Positions 48,072 to 59,931 of a stretch of 64,000 bases of DNA are shown here, piece after piece. Position 1 is the first letter of the stretch. Every line of letters begins with the position of its first letter. The translations under genes and the position numbers were made by a program. The DNA is from Phorcus lineatus (taxonomy: Eukaryota; Mollusca; Gastropoda; Trochida; Trochidae): contig OV121087.1 of NCBI GenBank assembly GCA_921293015.1, positions 37,927,235 to 37,991,234 on the forward strand, read 5' to 3'. The notes beneath the pieces are model-generated. The model saw only the letters and a list, made by a program, of their open reading frames with translations, ran no database searches and had not been told where the DNA came from.

Positions 48072-48487
48072 CTGTAAAAGAGACATTGAGTATTAGTCTA
48101 CATGAAATGATTTCTGTGAAGTAAAGGTACTTAACTTGAAAATATATTCAAATATTATTTTCTGTATTTTTAAGAATAGTTTTTCTCCATGTAGACAGCT
48201 ATGTGTCTCACAAAATCACTTGATCATCCTTAAGTAAACATTTTATAGTGGTCAATATCTACATACTATCCCTGAGTAACGGAATAATAAGATTATACAT
48301 GTAAAACAAATACATTTGGTGATTTGACTTAATAAAAATAGATTTAAAGACAGCAAGGTATTGCTCTCTAGATAATAAAATTATTATCATTCATTAAAAT
48401 GGTATTGCACGGCACTGAATTTCTTGTGCTTAGACAAATTCTTTCAACCAAAACCACAAAAACTTATTGATAAAGTTTGCAGAGAAA

Positions 48488-48815
48488 TTGACAAAATTTC
48501 ATGTTTGGTTTAGGAACTTTAAATACTGACCCTTTATTAGATCACTTAATACTTTCGGCTAAAAGACACATTTATATTTGCAACCTTAAAAAAACCATCC
48601 CTAACTTAAAACTTTTTGAAAAGTTTTTTAAAGACATATTCACAGTTGAGAAATTCATATCCATTAGAAATCATAAATTGGATATTTTAACAAAGAAATG
48701 GTCTCCTATACTTTCAATCTTTGATCCAGATGGATGAACCTGTAATCAACTTATTCTGTACATGAAGTTTATTGGATAAATAAAAAAATATAAAAAAATA
48801 AAAAAGTTGGCCGAG
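48488..48815 (+). mobile_element. LINE 3' end, copy 1
   Basis: A 78-codon ORF (48501-48737) contains LLDHLILSAKRHIYICNLKK, then FFKDIFTVEKFISIRNHK and LTKKWSPIL. It is the C-terminal tail of the same LINE family as the insertion at 24888 (LAKRHIYVMNIKG, FDKKWNIL). It ends in an AAATAAAAAAATATAAAAAA tail. It is severely 5'-truncated. Confidence 0.75.
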
Positions 48816-49467
48816 CTCGGCCTTCTTTCATCAACAAACTTGTGGAGCCTACGACGCTGGACACAGTTGATGATTTCTCGGGATTGCCTAAATTTTTCAG
48901 CTGTGCTCGACAAAGTCTTCTGGAGAATCTAGTCGGTCAGGTTCGTGTATACGTCCATGTCATCCACACTTTGACATTTTTAACATCTTACTAAAAAAGA
49001 AAATTGGCATATACTGATAAACTTAAAGACATCCCAATCTACAATATTTTGATGGAATTAATAAGTTTTTGGTATTCTACAAACATAAGCTAGTAAGACA
49101 CCGATATAATCACAAGTTTCATTGAAATTGTATTCAATTAGTATTCAATCGATTCTTTTCTTATTTCAATAAAGCTGATTCTTTTGCTGATTTGACATTT
49201 AGTTGTAGCCGTAGTGTTATTACAATCAATCGGAGTGCACGATGTTATGATGTACTTCATTTTGGTCTAAATTTGTATTTAACTTTGAATAGGTTAAAAC
49301 ATCTTAAGTTTGTCAGACATATATTTGCATTTATAAACGATACACTCATTAGTTTTAAGAAGTTTTCAAAATGTTGTGAACTTTAGACCAATTGTTAAGT
49401 GTTATATTCATCAACGTATACTTATCAGTATCTGAGGTGTTTGCCCATTTGTCCCTGGTATCTTTAA

Positions 49468-51042
49468 ATGCGTAACATTGCTACAGGTGTTACTGCAGAT
49501 ACGGGTGTTAATGTTGAAAGGTCAAGAGAAATTGGCAGGCAGATCATCAGCACAATGAGTCAACAGAAAGTTTCGAACTTCACGTTCAGGAAAGCCAACC
49601 AAGTCGTCAACATGAGTACCAAGACAACTGTAAAATCGAGTTTACAGGTGATGCCCATTGACCAAAATTTACTCTTTCAACGCCTAGTTACTGTTGCTGA
49701 CAGACTGGATGAAGAACTGGCGGACATCTTCAAATTTGAACTTTGTAGCTATCCTTCATCTCTGTTTGATTCTTCAGGATTGATGCGTGAAGCAAATAAA
49801 CCAGCTTTGGCAGATGCACTTTGGAAGAAACATGAAACTGTTCATCATCAGGATTCCTTTGATAGTGGGATGCAGTTTGTCATAGATGGAGGATCCTTAC
49901 TTCAGAGAATTCCCTGGGTGAGAGGCTCAAAATATTCAACAGTACTCCAAGTGTATGTTGATTACATTCAGAAAAGATTTGAAGATGCAACAGTTGTCTT
50001 TGATGGCTACATGTCAGGACCATCCACGAAAGATACAACCCATCTCAGACGATGCAAAGGAGTCCGCGGTCCAAAAGTCCATTTCACAGATGACATGATT
50101 TTGACTGTGAAGAAGGAATTGTTTCTTTCCAATGATGAGAACAAGCAGCTGTTTATTGATCACCTCAGTTCAAGATTGACAGCAAACGGAATCCAGGTTG
50201 TCAGAACCGATGAAGACGCTGATTTATCAATTGTACAGACAGCTGTGACGTGTGCTGGAGCAGGACCAACCACAGTCATTGGTGAAGATACCGATCTTCT
50301 TGTACTTTTGTGTTTTCACAGTGACAGTGAATCACATGACCTATACTTCAGATCAGAGTCAAAGAAGCTTGGTAGAAACTGGCACATTAATACTGTGAAG
50401 AGCAAACTCGGAACTGTTGCTTGTCAGCATCTCCTACTCACCCATGCCATTACAGGATGTGACACAACATCAAGACTCTTTGGAATCAGCAAGGGACATG
50501 CATTTCAAAAGATCACGGCATCTCAACATCTTGGCGATAGCATAAGTGCTTTCTACAATATCTCAGCTGAAGATGTAATTGCAACAGCTGGCCAAAAAAT
50601 CCTGGTGCATCTATATGGTGGGAACTCTGGTGAGGATCTAGATGAACTTAGATGTAGAAGGTTTGCAGGAAAAGTTGCATCAAGTTCAACTTCTGTCCAA
50701 GTGTGCTCACTGCCTCCAACATCAGCGGCCGCCAATCAGCACTGTTTGCGTGTGTACCACCAAGTTCGATGCTGGATGGGATATGATGAGTTGCAGCCTT
50801 GTGATTGGGGCTTGAACCTCGTGCAAGACAAGTACCTCCCTGTGATGACAAAACTGCCTCCAGCACCTGATCGTTTGATCAATATCATACGCTGTAAATG
50901 CAAAGTCGCTTGTGACTCAAGGAGGTGTACTTGTAGAAAACATGGACTGTCATGTTCAAGTTGTTGTGCCGGATGTCATGGATTGAGCTGTGAGAACAGT
51001 GCCTGTTCTGATATTGACAATCTGGATGATAATGAACAGTGA
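49468..51042 (+). CDS. XPG/FEN1-like nuclease with C-terminal CXC-type cysteine-rich domain, probably N-terminally truncated
   Basis: Intact 524-codon ORF without introns. Residues 136-142 (QFVIDGG), 176-180 (VVFDG), 248-252 (DEDAD), 273-276 (EDTD) and 330-332 (GCD, inside HAITGCDTTSRLFGISKG) reproduce the acidic-residue series and helix-hairpin-like motif of FEN1/XPG nucleases. Residues 476-509 are a cysteine-rich block (CKCKVACDSRRCTC, CSSCCAGCHGLSC) like Tesmin/TSO1 CXC repeats, a likely DNA-binding tail. The first 65 residues look like the middle of a longer protein. The ATG is the last three bases of repeat copy 1, so the true N-terminus was probably cut off by that junction. Similar XPG-plus-cysteine-rich proteins occur in multicopy, transposon-like families in invertebrates, and an Academ-type transposon origin is possible. 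Neither a TIR nor a partner gene was found. Confidence 0.8.
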   Translation: MRNIATGVTADTGVNVERSREIGRQIISTMSQQKVSNFTFRKANQVVNMSTKTTVKSSLQVMPIDQNLLFQRLVTVADRLDEELADIFKFELCSYPSSLFDSSGLMREANKPALADALWKKHETVHHQDSFDSGMQFVIDGGSLLQRIPWVRGSKYSTVLQVYVDYIQKRFEDATVVFDGYMSGPSTKDTTHLRRCKGVRGPKVHFTDDMILTVKKELFLSNDENKQLFIDHLSSRLTANGIQVVRTDEDADLSIVQTAVTCAGAGPTTVIGEDTDLLVLLCFHSDSESHDLYFRSESKKLGRNWHINTVKSKLGTVACQHLLLTHAITGCDTTSRLFGISKGHAFQKITASQHLGDSISAFYNISAEDVIATAGQKILVHLYGGNSGEDLDELRCRRFAGKVASSSTSVQVCSLPPTSAAANQHCLRVYHQVRCWMGYDELQPCDWGLNLVQDKYLPVMTKLPPAPDRLINIIRCKCKVACDSRRCTCRKHGLSCSSCCAGCHGLSCENSACSDIDNLDDNEQ

Positions 51043-51832
51043 GGACAGTTTTATTGACATGTTTATTCTACCAATAGAAAATGACTGTTTTGGATTGATA
51101 ATTTTCTAATGACTGGTATTTAGTAATTAAATAATTTCTTTCTTATGGACAGTATTGTAGCAATATTAATACTGATCTTTGCAGACCAAATTCCTTCAGT
51201 ACAAAGAGTTGTCTTATTGAGACAAATCTGAATTAAAGTCTTTCTATAGAAGGTATGCACTGTGTCATGTTGTTCATTGACGAGGGTCGTGTTGCATGCT
51301 TCGAGACGGCCAATATTTCAAGATTGTACTTAAAACACTTTCAAACTTATTTGAAGTAATATATTTTGAATCCTTGGTCCTGTAAACATATAAAAAGACC
51401 CTAAAATCGAATTAATCCGACAGATACGAATAAACGATGATACTGCTACTGATACTGATTTAGCCCGGCATGGTGGCGATGGCGGCCATCTTGAAAAATG
51501 GCGGCCATCTTAGAATTTCGCAAAACTAACAAAGTTATCAGTTACCTATACTAATAGGCATACATACATCCATTTTCATGTTTTTATCTCAATAATGAAC
51601 ACTTATATGGCATATCCTACCTTTTATGTCCAATACAATCAGAGTTCGGTTGATGAAAAAATTCTGATTGGGGTACCCCTAAATAATAGAAATTTCAAAA
51701 AGGTTCCCCACTTTAGATTTTGCTAGACTTTTGGTATGTTATCAAGTATGCTTTTGCCTATAAGAAAAGTAAAAATAAACTCTTTTGCAGTTTTTTGGAG
51801 GTTGACCCTATTTTTCAGCTAGATTGACTGGA
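51043..51832. other. Non-coding, with GGCGGCCATCTT repeats
   Basis: AT-rich. Near 51470-51515 the word ATGGCGGCCATCTTGAAAA occurs in tandem-like fashion (GATGGCGGCCATCTT, ATGGCGGCCATCTTAG). No gene recognised. Confidence 0.45.
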
Positions 51833-52029
51833 CTATTCATGCATTTCTTCTTCAACAACAGTATCAAAGGAACGATTTATTCTTCTTAGTTGTTCATTTA
51901 TGAAATCTTGTCTTTTGACTTGGTAGCTTTTAGTTTTTCAAAAACTTTGTAGTGTCTTGCTCTTTCTCCATTTTTCATTCTTGAGTATACGTATGCAGGC
52001 ACTACCGCATCATCCACGATTGTTGCCAT
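51833..52029 (-). pseudogene. Small coding-like segment with one frameshift, unidentified
   Basis: On minus an ATG at 52029 opens MATIVDDAVVPAYVYSRMKN, then GERARHYKVFEKLKATK, before stopping at 51898. Shifting frame near 51912 continues VKRQDFINEQLRRINRSFDT, then VVEEEMHE and a TAG at 51833. Charged, helix-like composition on both sides of the shift suggests a decayed or spliced coding segment. I do not recognise the family. Confidence 0.35.
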
Positions 52030-55017
52030 TTTAAAATTAAGGTTAATTAAATCATATTTTTTAAGGTATGATTTAAAAACATTTTATTGCATAATTTAAG
52101 ATAAGCTAGGGCATAATGTCGGTTACTTTATAGCTTACAAGATAGTCGTTCATAAACATTACCCAGTATTCAATGTAACAAACGGAAGGAACATCCTTTT
52201 TCAGCGTTGAATAAGTGTTGTTTAGTATTAATGATAATAATTTAGATCTTATTTCATTTCCCATTTAAAAGTCGTTTAAACCTGTGTGAATACTTTTTGT
52301 AGCCAATCTAGGTCGTGTGAACGTTCACCGGAAGTAGTTAACAGGGACTAACATAAAATATTCAATCGTCTACTTCTTAATTACAACCGGAATGTTTGTC
52401 ATTTTAGTAAGTTATTCTTTCAGAGGCAACATTATAAGAATTGAATATCAGTACGTGTAACTATCATATGAAGACTTTGGCAAGCTCGCATGGTTCACAA
52501 AAGCTTTGACATCGTTCATTTTCTATTACAAACACAAAAACTGGCATTCAATTCTTAAAGGACAGTGTGAATATCCTGAAAATGGTTACGAAATCATAAC
52601 CTGAGACTTTGGAAGTTAGAACGCTTTGTTAGACATTCGGACATTCTCCATAGGATTTTGGTCTTTCCTGCCATAGTCCAGTGTAACTGTATCATCCCAA
52701 CTGCGGATCCGCCCGATCTTAAGATGGGACGCGTCCCAACTTGGGATTCCAAGTTGGGACGTCCCATCTTGAGATGGGTCGGGGGATACTAAAACATGTT
52801 AATAATATTAATATTTTATAATGAATTGTGTCAGTAAAACATGTTTTTAGATTATTTTGTTATATTCTTTTCACATCTACGAAGAAAATTTGATTTGATG
52901 TTCATTTACTTCACTTTCTGACTCGGCTTCATTTGTTATCGAGTACGAACGATTCAACACTACTCAAACAATTATAAAGTCCCACTTGATTACTGACTGA
53001 ATCACATTTGTTAAGCGACATAACAAAATCAGATAAATATATAGATTTATATTTAGATAATAGTTTTCAGCATTTTTCAAACGACCAATACATGCGTAGA
53101 TAAAACAGCTAATAACAGAGAGAAACCAAACGGCTCCACATTTCACAGAGACATATTTGTTTCTTAGTTTCTTTACAAAAAGGTGGTATAAACTTTTAAC
53201 AAACAAAGATATGAAGCTATTCTAATACAGATCCAAGTTTTACAACACTAGGGATAAATTGCTTTTTTAAAAATGTATATTTAAAAAACGTACCTGATAC
53301 AAAGAAATGAATAATCCATGCAAAAACCATCTATAAGCAGAAATTAAGGTACTCTCCATCGTTACAATCCAACACTGAATACACTGAATGTGTTAATGTG
53401 ACAGCTTGGCATGACAGAGGACGAATGATTGGGCACCAATTTGCCCACCCTAGGTAGTGTTAGGCTAATACAACATATGGAGACAACATAAGCCCGTGTT
53501 GTTTTAACAAATTATTATCTTGAATTAGTTATCTACTTGGCGACTTGGTTGAATGTATCAAATGTAAAAAAATTAAAAGTTCCTATAATCAAAGTCTGGT
53601 TCCCAAACATTTTAGATATTTTCCACTAGTGCGAACTTAGGACTTGAATATTCCCTAGTAAATCATATTAATATACTAAAATCTATCTTAACGGCGACAA
53701 ATATTTGTCACAGAGTGTTGACGAATTCCTAATAATATCTGTTTATCATTTCATAAATGATACCAAACGATTTTTATTGCTCTTTCCTAAAATTTGTACC
53801 AAATGTAAGGTAGACAAAGCTTAATATAAATTTTAGTTTAGTAAGAATAAATTCAAATGTATATTTCCATCAATGTACTTGATATCTTAATCATTGTATG
53901 TTTGTTTCAGGAAAAGAATTTATATAGACATTTGCTGCCTGTTCGTTCATCCTTTTTCCTTTTTGTATATTTATTCTGATTATTGTGTAACACATGTGTT
54001 ATGGAAATAAAATACTGCTTAAATCATAGTATTATACTTCCTAACCATTATATGACTACACATATTGCATATTCCCATACAATGAAATATGATAATATTT
54101 TACAATGAGCAATGGCAGTTTCAATATCAAATTTGTATAAGAAATGACAGTTTCTATATCAAATTTGTATAAGCAATAACAATATGAATCATTTAGTCCT
54201 CTGAAGATAACACATTAGAACATGTATGTCAGTACAAAATAACTCGATAACGGTTAGTATATCAATAAAACTTCGTTGATGTGTATTTAGAAACCTAATG
54301 CCTTTTTTCGGGGGGACATGTTAAGTAGCATATTTAAGATAACCAAACGATTAGTTAAGTAAACTTTCAGCTGTAAAACAACAATATCACACTGAAATGT
54401 AATTCTTCCCTCTCACCTACTCATCTTATTTGACTTAGTTGCATTGATCAGTTGATTAACTTATTAGCAGAAACAACACACAGCAATTATCTCAATTCAA
54501 CGCTTCTAACAAGCCTAGAGAGACGCTTGTACATATAAAAACAACCTTTTTATACTGATCGAAATCATATGTTACCTCGGGTTAAGTAGAAAACATTTTT
54601 TTCACTCAACCCTGTACCCTGGTTGTGTCAAAAAATCTTGTGAAGGTAAACAAAGGTTATTAATGAACTCAAAGTCAACAAACTCCGTTTATAATCTTCT
54701 TGCAGTATTGGTAAAAATGAGTTGAAATATTGTATTTATAATGATGTTAGATTTCATTTTGGTTACTTTACATGATAATCGTTCTGTTTATTAAAATATT
54801 TTTTTGAATATATTCAGTTAGGCCAAAATACTTTCATCGAATAACAATACAATAACAATAAACATAAATATTTGATCACGTCTGCTTCCTATCAGTGATA
54901 TTGCCGATAGGGGCCAATGCCTTGATAAATAAGAATGATAATCATTGACTAAAACAACAAACGCTCGGCGTCTACCATAGTGTAACAAACATGCTCATGT
55001 ACAATTGGTACCCATTC
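52030..55017. other. Unique DNA between the two 3-kb repeats, no gene seen
   Basis: AT-rich sequence; apart from the inverted palindrome cluster at 52689-52800 I see nothing recognisable. A short 25-base duplication (ATATCAAATTTGTATAAG) occurs near 54125 and 54157. Confidence 0.45.
52689..52800 (-). repeat. Inverted, diverged copy of the palindrome cluster
   Basis: Read on minus it shows the same order as 55693-55780: CATCTCAAGATGGGAC, then CCCAACTTGG.ATCCCAAGTTGG, then GCGTCCCATCTTAAGAT, then CAGTTGGGATGATAC. Several substitutions separate it from the two direct-repeat copies. Similarity continues weakly past ACATGTT, and is then lost. Confidence 0.8.
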
Positions 55018-55692
55018 TTGTCACTAATTGGAAGGTGACACACAGGTATTGGTGTCATAACCGAACCGGATGTTTACCAAAATACCTTCTTGCGGACCCC
55101 CCTCTCTCCAAGCAGGTATGTTTGCCATTTGCACCACGACACTGGTCAGATCAGGTTCGATCGTTTATAGGAGGCATAACTGGATTTATTTACTGGACAT
55201 CTTATAAGCATTGACGGAATACCGCTTTTGGGTTAGTGTTTGTGAATTATGATTAAGAAACATAAAGTCTTAGATTCGACTATCAAACACAATGAGTACA
55301 TTGAAATCATGCTTAACGGAACGGTTTATGTGTAAGAATTTGAACTGATTAGAAGGCATTAGCATTCTTGGTATTCACTCAGAGTGGGTTTTGAGTGTAT
55401 ATTTCTTTTTTTGTATTTGCTTAACATGCTGTCACAATTGAAAAGATTTAAGAATATAATGAAATAATTTATAAAATTGTGTATAATAATTACTTTTGAA
55501 ATCGTATTGTACTATGATGAAAGACTCGTATGCGATGAGAGATAGATATAGCCAATAAGTCATTAAAATCAACATAAAATCAAAATCTCTGTCGAGTGCC
55601 TTAAATCACATATCTAAATGATACACGTTATCATGTTATTACTAAATTCAACATTAGAATAAGAATATTATGAACATGTTAAAGTATTCGCT

Positions 55693-55780
55693 GTCCCATC
55701 TCAAGATGGGACGTCCCAACTTGGAATTCCAAGTTGGGACGCGTCCCATCTTAAGATGGGACGCGATCCCAAGTTGGGAT
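55693..55780. repeat. Four adjacent palindromes
   Basis: Perfect palindromes follow one another: 55693-55712 (20 bases, around CATCTCAAGATG with a CA centre), 55713-55740 (28 bases, around TTGGAATTCCAA), 55741-55764 (24 bases, around TCTTAAGA), then 55766-55780 (ATCCCAAGTTGGGAT). Copy 1 has lost 30 bases spanning the second and third. Confidence 0.95.
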
Positions 55781-56541
55781 GATACATAACCACCTGTACA
55801 AAAGTTGATCAAGTATTTTTATATTTGAATGTATCACAACGTTAACAGAAGAGAAAAGATGGACAACTATTGCGTACAAAACCGAAGGGATGTCCATTTC
55901 ATTCAGAAAGCGTGCCCATTACACTAAAACAATAATATACGAGCTGATACGAAAACATGTTGAGCCTTTTGGGGCACTTAATCACTTCACTATGGTGAGT
56001 CAACTATGCAAACTGTGAAAAGAATCCATTTAATGTTATCATACCTCATGTAAGAATGCCGATCTCTGATTGGTCCACGTGACCCTAAACAAATATCCAT
56101 ATTCACCGCCGCCGAGGGATGATAAATCCCTTATACCCCGCTACATGAGTAAGGCGTGCTTCCACGTCAATCAATCAAAGTCACGTGATCATGTCAAAGG
56201 TGTTGTTCATTTCTGTTTGTCTTTTTATTAACAGAGAGCAAGTTTTGAATAATACATTAAGACATTCGGTATGATAAATTCGTTATAACATTCCGTCCAG
56301 GGTAACATAGGGATATATTATTCCCTTGAAAGGTTTTATGCAACTCGCGTTTCGCTCGTTGCATAAAACCTTTCGCGGGAATAATATATCCCTATGTCAC
56401 CCTCGACGGAATGTTATAACTTATAATGTCCCAATTGAAGGTACATACCAACGGGTGGACAAATTGCAAACACTATACCCTGTCCTTAGCTAAAAGTTCA
56501 TATGCAATTTAGTAGGTAATAATGAAAAGTCAATATCTTAC

Positions 56542-56619
56542 TTTGACATCTTTCTTAGTTAGACCGCCTTGTGTTTCCAAATAATTCCTCAGATTTGTTT
56601 TTTTCTCATCCATTTCCTT
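56542..56619 (-). pseudogene. Duplicate SAMHD1-like exon
   Basis: 78 bases encoding the 26-codon exon KEMDEKKTNLRNYLETQGGL + TKKDVK with intact AG and GT, identical to 48071-47994. It is carried passively in the 3-kb repeat. Either this copy or the other could be used by the minus-strand gene. Confidence 0.7.
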
Positions 56620-57035
56620 CTGTAAAAGAGACATTGAGTATTAGTCTACATGAAATGATTTCTGTGAAGTAAAGGTACTTAACTTGAAAATATATTCAAA
56701 TATTATTTTCTGTATTTTTAAGAATAGTTTTTCTCCATGTAGACAGCTATGTGTCTCACAAAATCACTTGATCATCCTTAAGTAAACATTTTATAGTGGT
56801 CAATATCTACATACTATCCCTGAGTAACGGAATAATAAGATTATACATGTAAAACAAATACATTTGGTGATTTGACTTAATAAAAATAGATTTAAAGACA
56901 GCAAGGTATTGCTCTCTAGATAATAAAAGTATTATCATTCATTAAAATGGTATTGCACGGCACTGAATTTCTTGTGCTTAGACAAATTCTTTCAACCAAA
57001 ACCACAAAAACTTATTGATAAAGTTTGCAGAGAAA

Positions 57036-57363
57036 TTGACAAAATTTCATGTTTGGTTTAGGAACTTTAAATACTGACCCTTTATTAGATCACTTAATAC
57101 TTTCGGCTAAAAGACACATTTATATTTGCAACCTTAAAAAAACCATCCCTAACTTAAAACTTTTTGAAAAGTTTTTTAAAGACATATTCACAGTTGAGAA
57201 ATTCATATCCATTAGAAATCATAAATTGGATATTTTAACAAAGAAATGGTCTCCTATACTTTCAATCTTTGATCCAGATGGATGAACCTGTAATCAACTT
57301 ATTCTGTACATGAAGTTTATTGGATAAATAAAAAAATATAAAAAAATAAAAAAGTTGGCCGAG
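57036..57363 (+). mobile_element. LINE 3' end, copy 2
   Basis: Same 78-codon ORF (57049-57285) and A-rich tail as in copy 1; duplicated with the 3-kb repeat, not inserted separately. Confidence 0.75.
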
Positions 57364-58489
57364 CTCGGCCTTCTTTCATCAACAAACTTGTGGAGCCTAC
57401 GACGCTGGACACAGTTGATGATTTCTCGGGATTGCCTAAATTTTTCAGCTGTGCTCGACAAAGTCGTCTGGAGAATCTAGTCGGTCAGGTTCGTGTATAC
57501 GTCCATGTCATCCACACTTTGACATTTTTAACATCTTACTAAAAAAGAAAATTGGCATATACCGATAAACTTAAAGACATCCCAATCTACAATATTTTGA
57601 TGGAATTAATAAGTTTTTGGTATTCTACAAACATAAGCTAGTAAGACACCGATATAATCACAAGTTTCATTGAAATTGTATTCAATTAGTATTCAATCGA
57701 TTCTTTTCTTATTTCAATAAAGCTGATTCTTTTGCTGATTTGACATTTAGTTGTAGCCGTAGTGTTATTACAATCAATCGGAGTGCACGATGTTATGATG
57801 TACTTCATTTTGGTCTAAATTTGTATTTAACTTTGAATAGGTTAAAACATCTTAAGTTTGTCAGACATATATTTGCATTTATAAACGATACACTCATTAG
57901 TTTTAAGAAGTTTTCAAAAATGTTGTGAACTTTAGACCAATTGTTAAGTGTTATATTCATCAACGTATACTTATCAGTATTTGAGGTGTTTGCCCATTTG
58001 TCCCTGGTATCTTTAAATGATCATTCGCCATGAACATTGCTTCAGTGATCCTGCAAGAACATCAAAACCTGCGATGTTTTATGTTCATATATAAGTAGAA
58101 CAACAATCAAAGTGGAAAACATGTACTCTATATTTCAACTATGAGAACACGCATAATAGAGGTGTTTATCTGTTAACAAGGACATATCTTTATCGCAAAT
58201 GTTATGACAAAACATTTCGGCAATGTCACATTTTATATTAAAACAAATGATAATGGTTAGTCTGCCCATTATACTTAATGTATTTTGATGGATTTCAGGG
58301 AATTGAAAGAGTTTGATGGATACACATACATGTGTACGGGGATAAAGAAGAATGAGCGAATTAGACATATAATGGTTTTGGGAATATACTGATGGAAATG
58401 AATAAAGGAACGCATGTATTGATGGTGAAATTTGTTTTTTTGTCATAGGTTATTGATCAAGTATATTTGATTAAGTATCTACACCACAG

Positions 58490-59482
58490 GTGAAATTTCA
58501 GAATCCCTGTTTCCTGATCACTTCTTCACACCGTCGTGGAACACTTTGGATCAACTTCCGGATGACAGCCTGGATAACTGCGCGCCACTCTTCTTGGAGA
58601 GCCTGGAACACGGCATCAAGTGTCTGGGGTAGAACATCACGATCAAAGACCAGAGGTGTTCAAATGGGATTAATGTCTGGGCTCTTGGACGGCCATGGCA
58701 ACACTCTAATGTTGTTTTGCGTGAAAAAATCACTGCTGACGTGAGCCGTTTGGGGTCGAGCATTGTCATGTTGAAACTCAAAGTTTACACCCACTCTACG
58801 GCGGAAAGGATGCAACACTTCGTATCAGTAGCGGACACCAGTCAGCCTTCCATCAAGTCGAACAAGGTTGGTCCTATGGTCGTAGGTTATGCCGCCCAAT
58901 ACCATAACAGATCCGCCCCCGTAGGAATCGTGTTGTTTGATGGTGCACTGATGGTGACGTTCACGAAGGCATCGCCAAACGCGGATCCGACCATCTGCGA
59001 AGTCCAAATTGAATCTTGACTCATCACTGAACATGGTATTGCGCAAATGTCGAAGTTGTCTAACTCGATGTTGTGTAGCCCATGCTCTTCTGAAACGTCT
59101 GTGTTCTTCAGTCAGCCTTACCCCAACAACAGGACGACGTGACTTTAAGTCTGCTGCATTATGTCTGTTTCTGACAGTATGGTCACAAATTCCTTGTCTC
59201 TTTATTGCCCTGAACGCAGAGTTTATTTTCGATGCTGGTTTAAATCGGTTACGTAAGGACAACAGCACCAGCTGGCGGTCGTTTCGGGGCGTTGTCTTAC
59301 GTTTTGGACCACGACCTGGTCTAATCTTTACGTTCCCTATCTGACAGTACCGGTTACACAGTCGCGAAATCAAATTTAGACTTGTTAAATTGTGTGGCTG
59401 TCTGGCATATTGATTGACCGCTGTTTTATGCACCGGATAGCCTGCAATTTCTTATTATCAGAAAGGTATGCTCTTGGCATGA
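58490..59482 (-). pseudogene. Second Tc1-like transposase, degenerate
   Basis: On minus it starts near 59482 with MPRAYLSDNKKLQAIRCIKQ. A shift follows, then LISRLCNRYCQIGNVKIRPG and RGPKRKTTPRNDRQLVLLSL. Further on are VGVRLTEEHRRFRRAWA and NTMFSDESRFNLDFADGRIR with the first catalytic Asp, then YGGGSVMVLGGI. A stop and shift at about 58825 follow. The second Asp block is scrambled (FNMTMLDPKRL in place of an HDNARPH motif) and the Glu survives in PFEHLWSLI. Coding similarity ends near 58490. No inverted ends were identified. This is a different subfamily from the copy at 39.4 kb. Confidence 0.85.
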
Positions 59483-59931
59483 TTCTGAAGGTAAAGGTAC
59501 ACTGACATTCGTTAACTCCTTGAAGGTTAAATGGACGTTGCCGTGCATGAAGTTCCTGGAAATAAATGTTCACGTGCACGGTACTGTTTTAAGTGAAAGT
59601 AGACTTTAACATTTTCAGTTTATAATGGCCTCACGCAGCCTCGAACAAACGGAACATGCCAGACATAAGTTAACAGTAATTAAGGATTCCCTTATTCGTT
59701 TCCATCAGTATATATCAATTTTTTTCAAGGCTCATAATTCTTATGCTTATACACTACATGATATGCCTTTCTAGCAAAGCTTTGTAAGTCAATTCAATAA
59801 CGATAGGCACAATATCTAAGAAATTGTACATCTTCTCTAGAAGTAATATTGACAATAAGAAGCTATACTTAAGCTATTAAGCTTATCCAAGAAATGGATA
59901 TTTGATAGTGCTGACATGTTAACATCAGGGC

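Larger units (their letters stand above)
46500..49470 (+). repeat. 3-kb direct repeat, copy 1
   Basis: 2971 bases match 55018-58019 almost base for base. I noted about six substitutions, one A-run indel (near 49373) and one 30-base deletion in this copy at about 47204. Contents in order: an ATCTCAAGAT-type palindrome cluster (47175-47232), a long hairpin (47735-47872), a SAMHD1-like exon on minus (48071-47994) and a LINE tail (48488-48815). It ends TATCTTTAAATG. No LTR features or clear target duplication were seen. Confidence 0.95.
55018..58019 (+). repeat. 3-kb direct repeat, copy 2
   Basis: 3002 bases, the longer partner of 46500-49470. It holds the complete palindrome cluster (55693-55780), the hairpin (56284-56421), a SAMHD1-like exon on minus (56619-56542) and the LINE tail (57036-57363). 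The far junction reads TTTAAATG then ATCATTCG, against TTTAAATG then CGTAACAT in copy 1. Confidence 0.95.

Noticed and set aside
46500..58019. 3-kb repeats as LTRs of a retroelement
   Set aside because: No TG...CA ends, primer-binding site, gag/pol sequence or target duplication; the repeats contain a host-like exon and a LINE tail.
58490..59344. Plus-strand ORFs of 84-111 codons
   Set aside because: Antisense to the degenerate Tc1 transposase.
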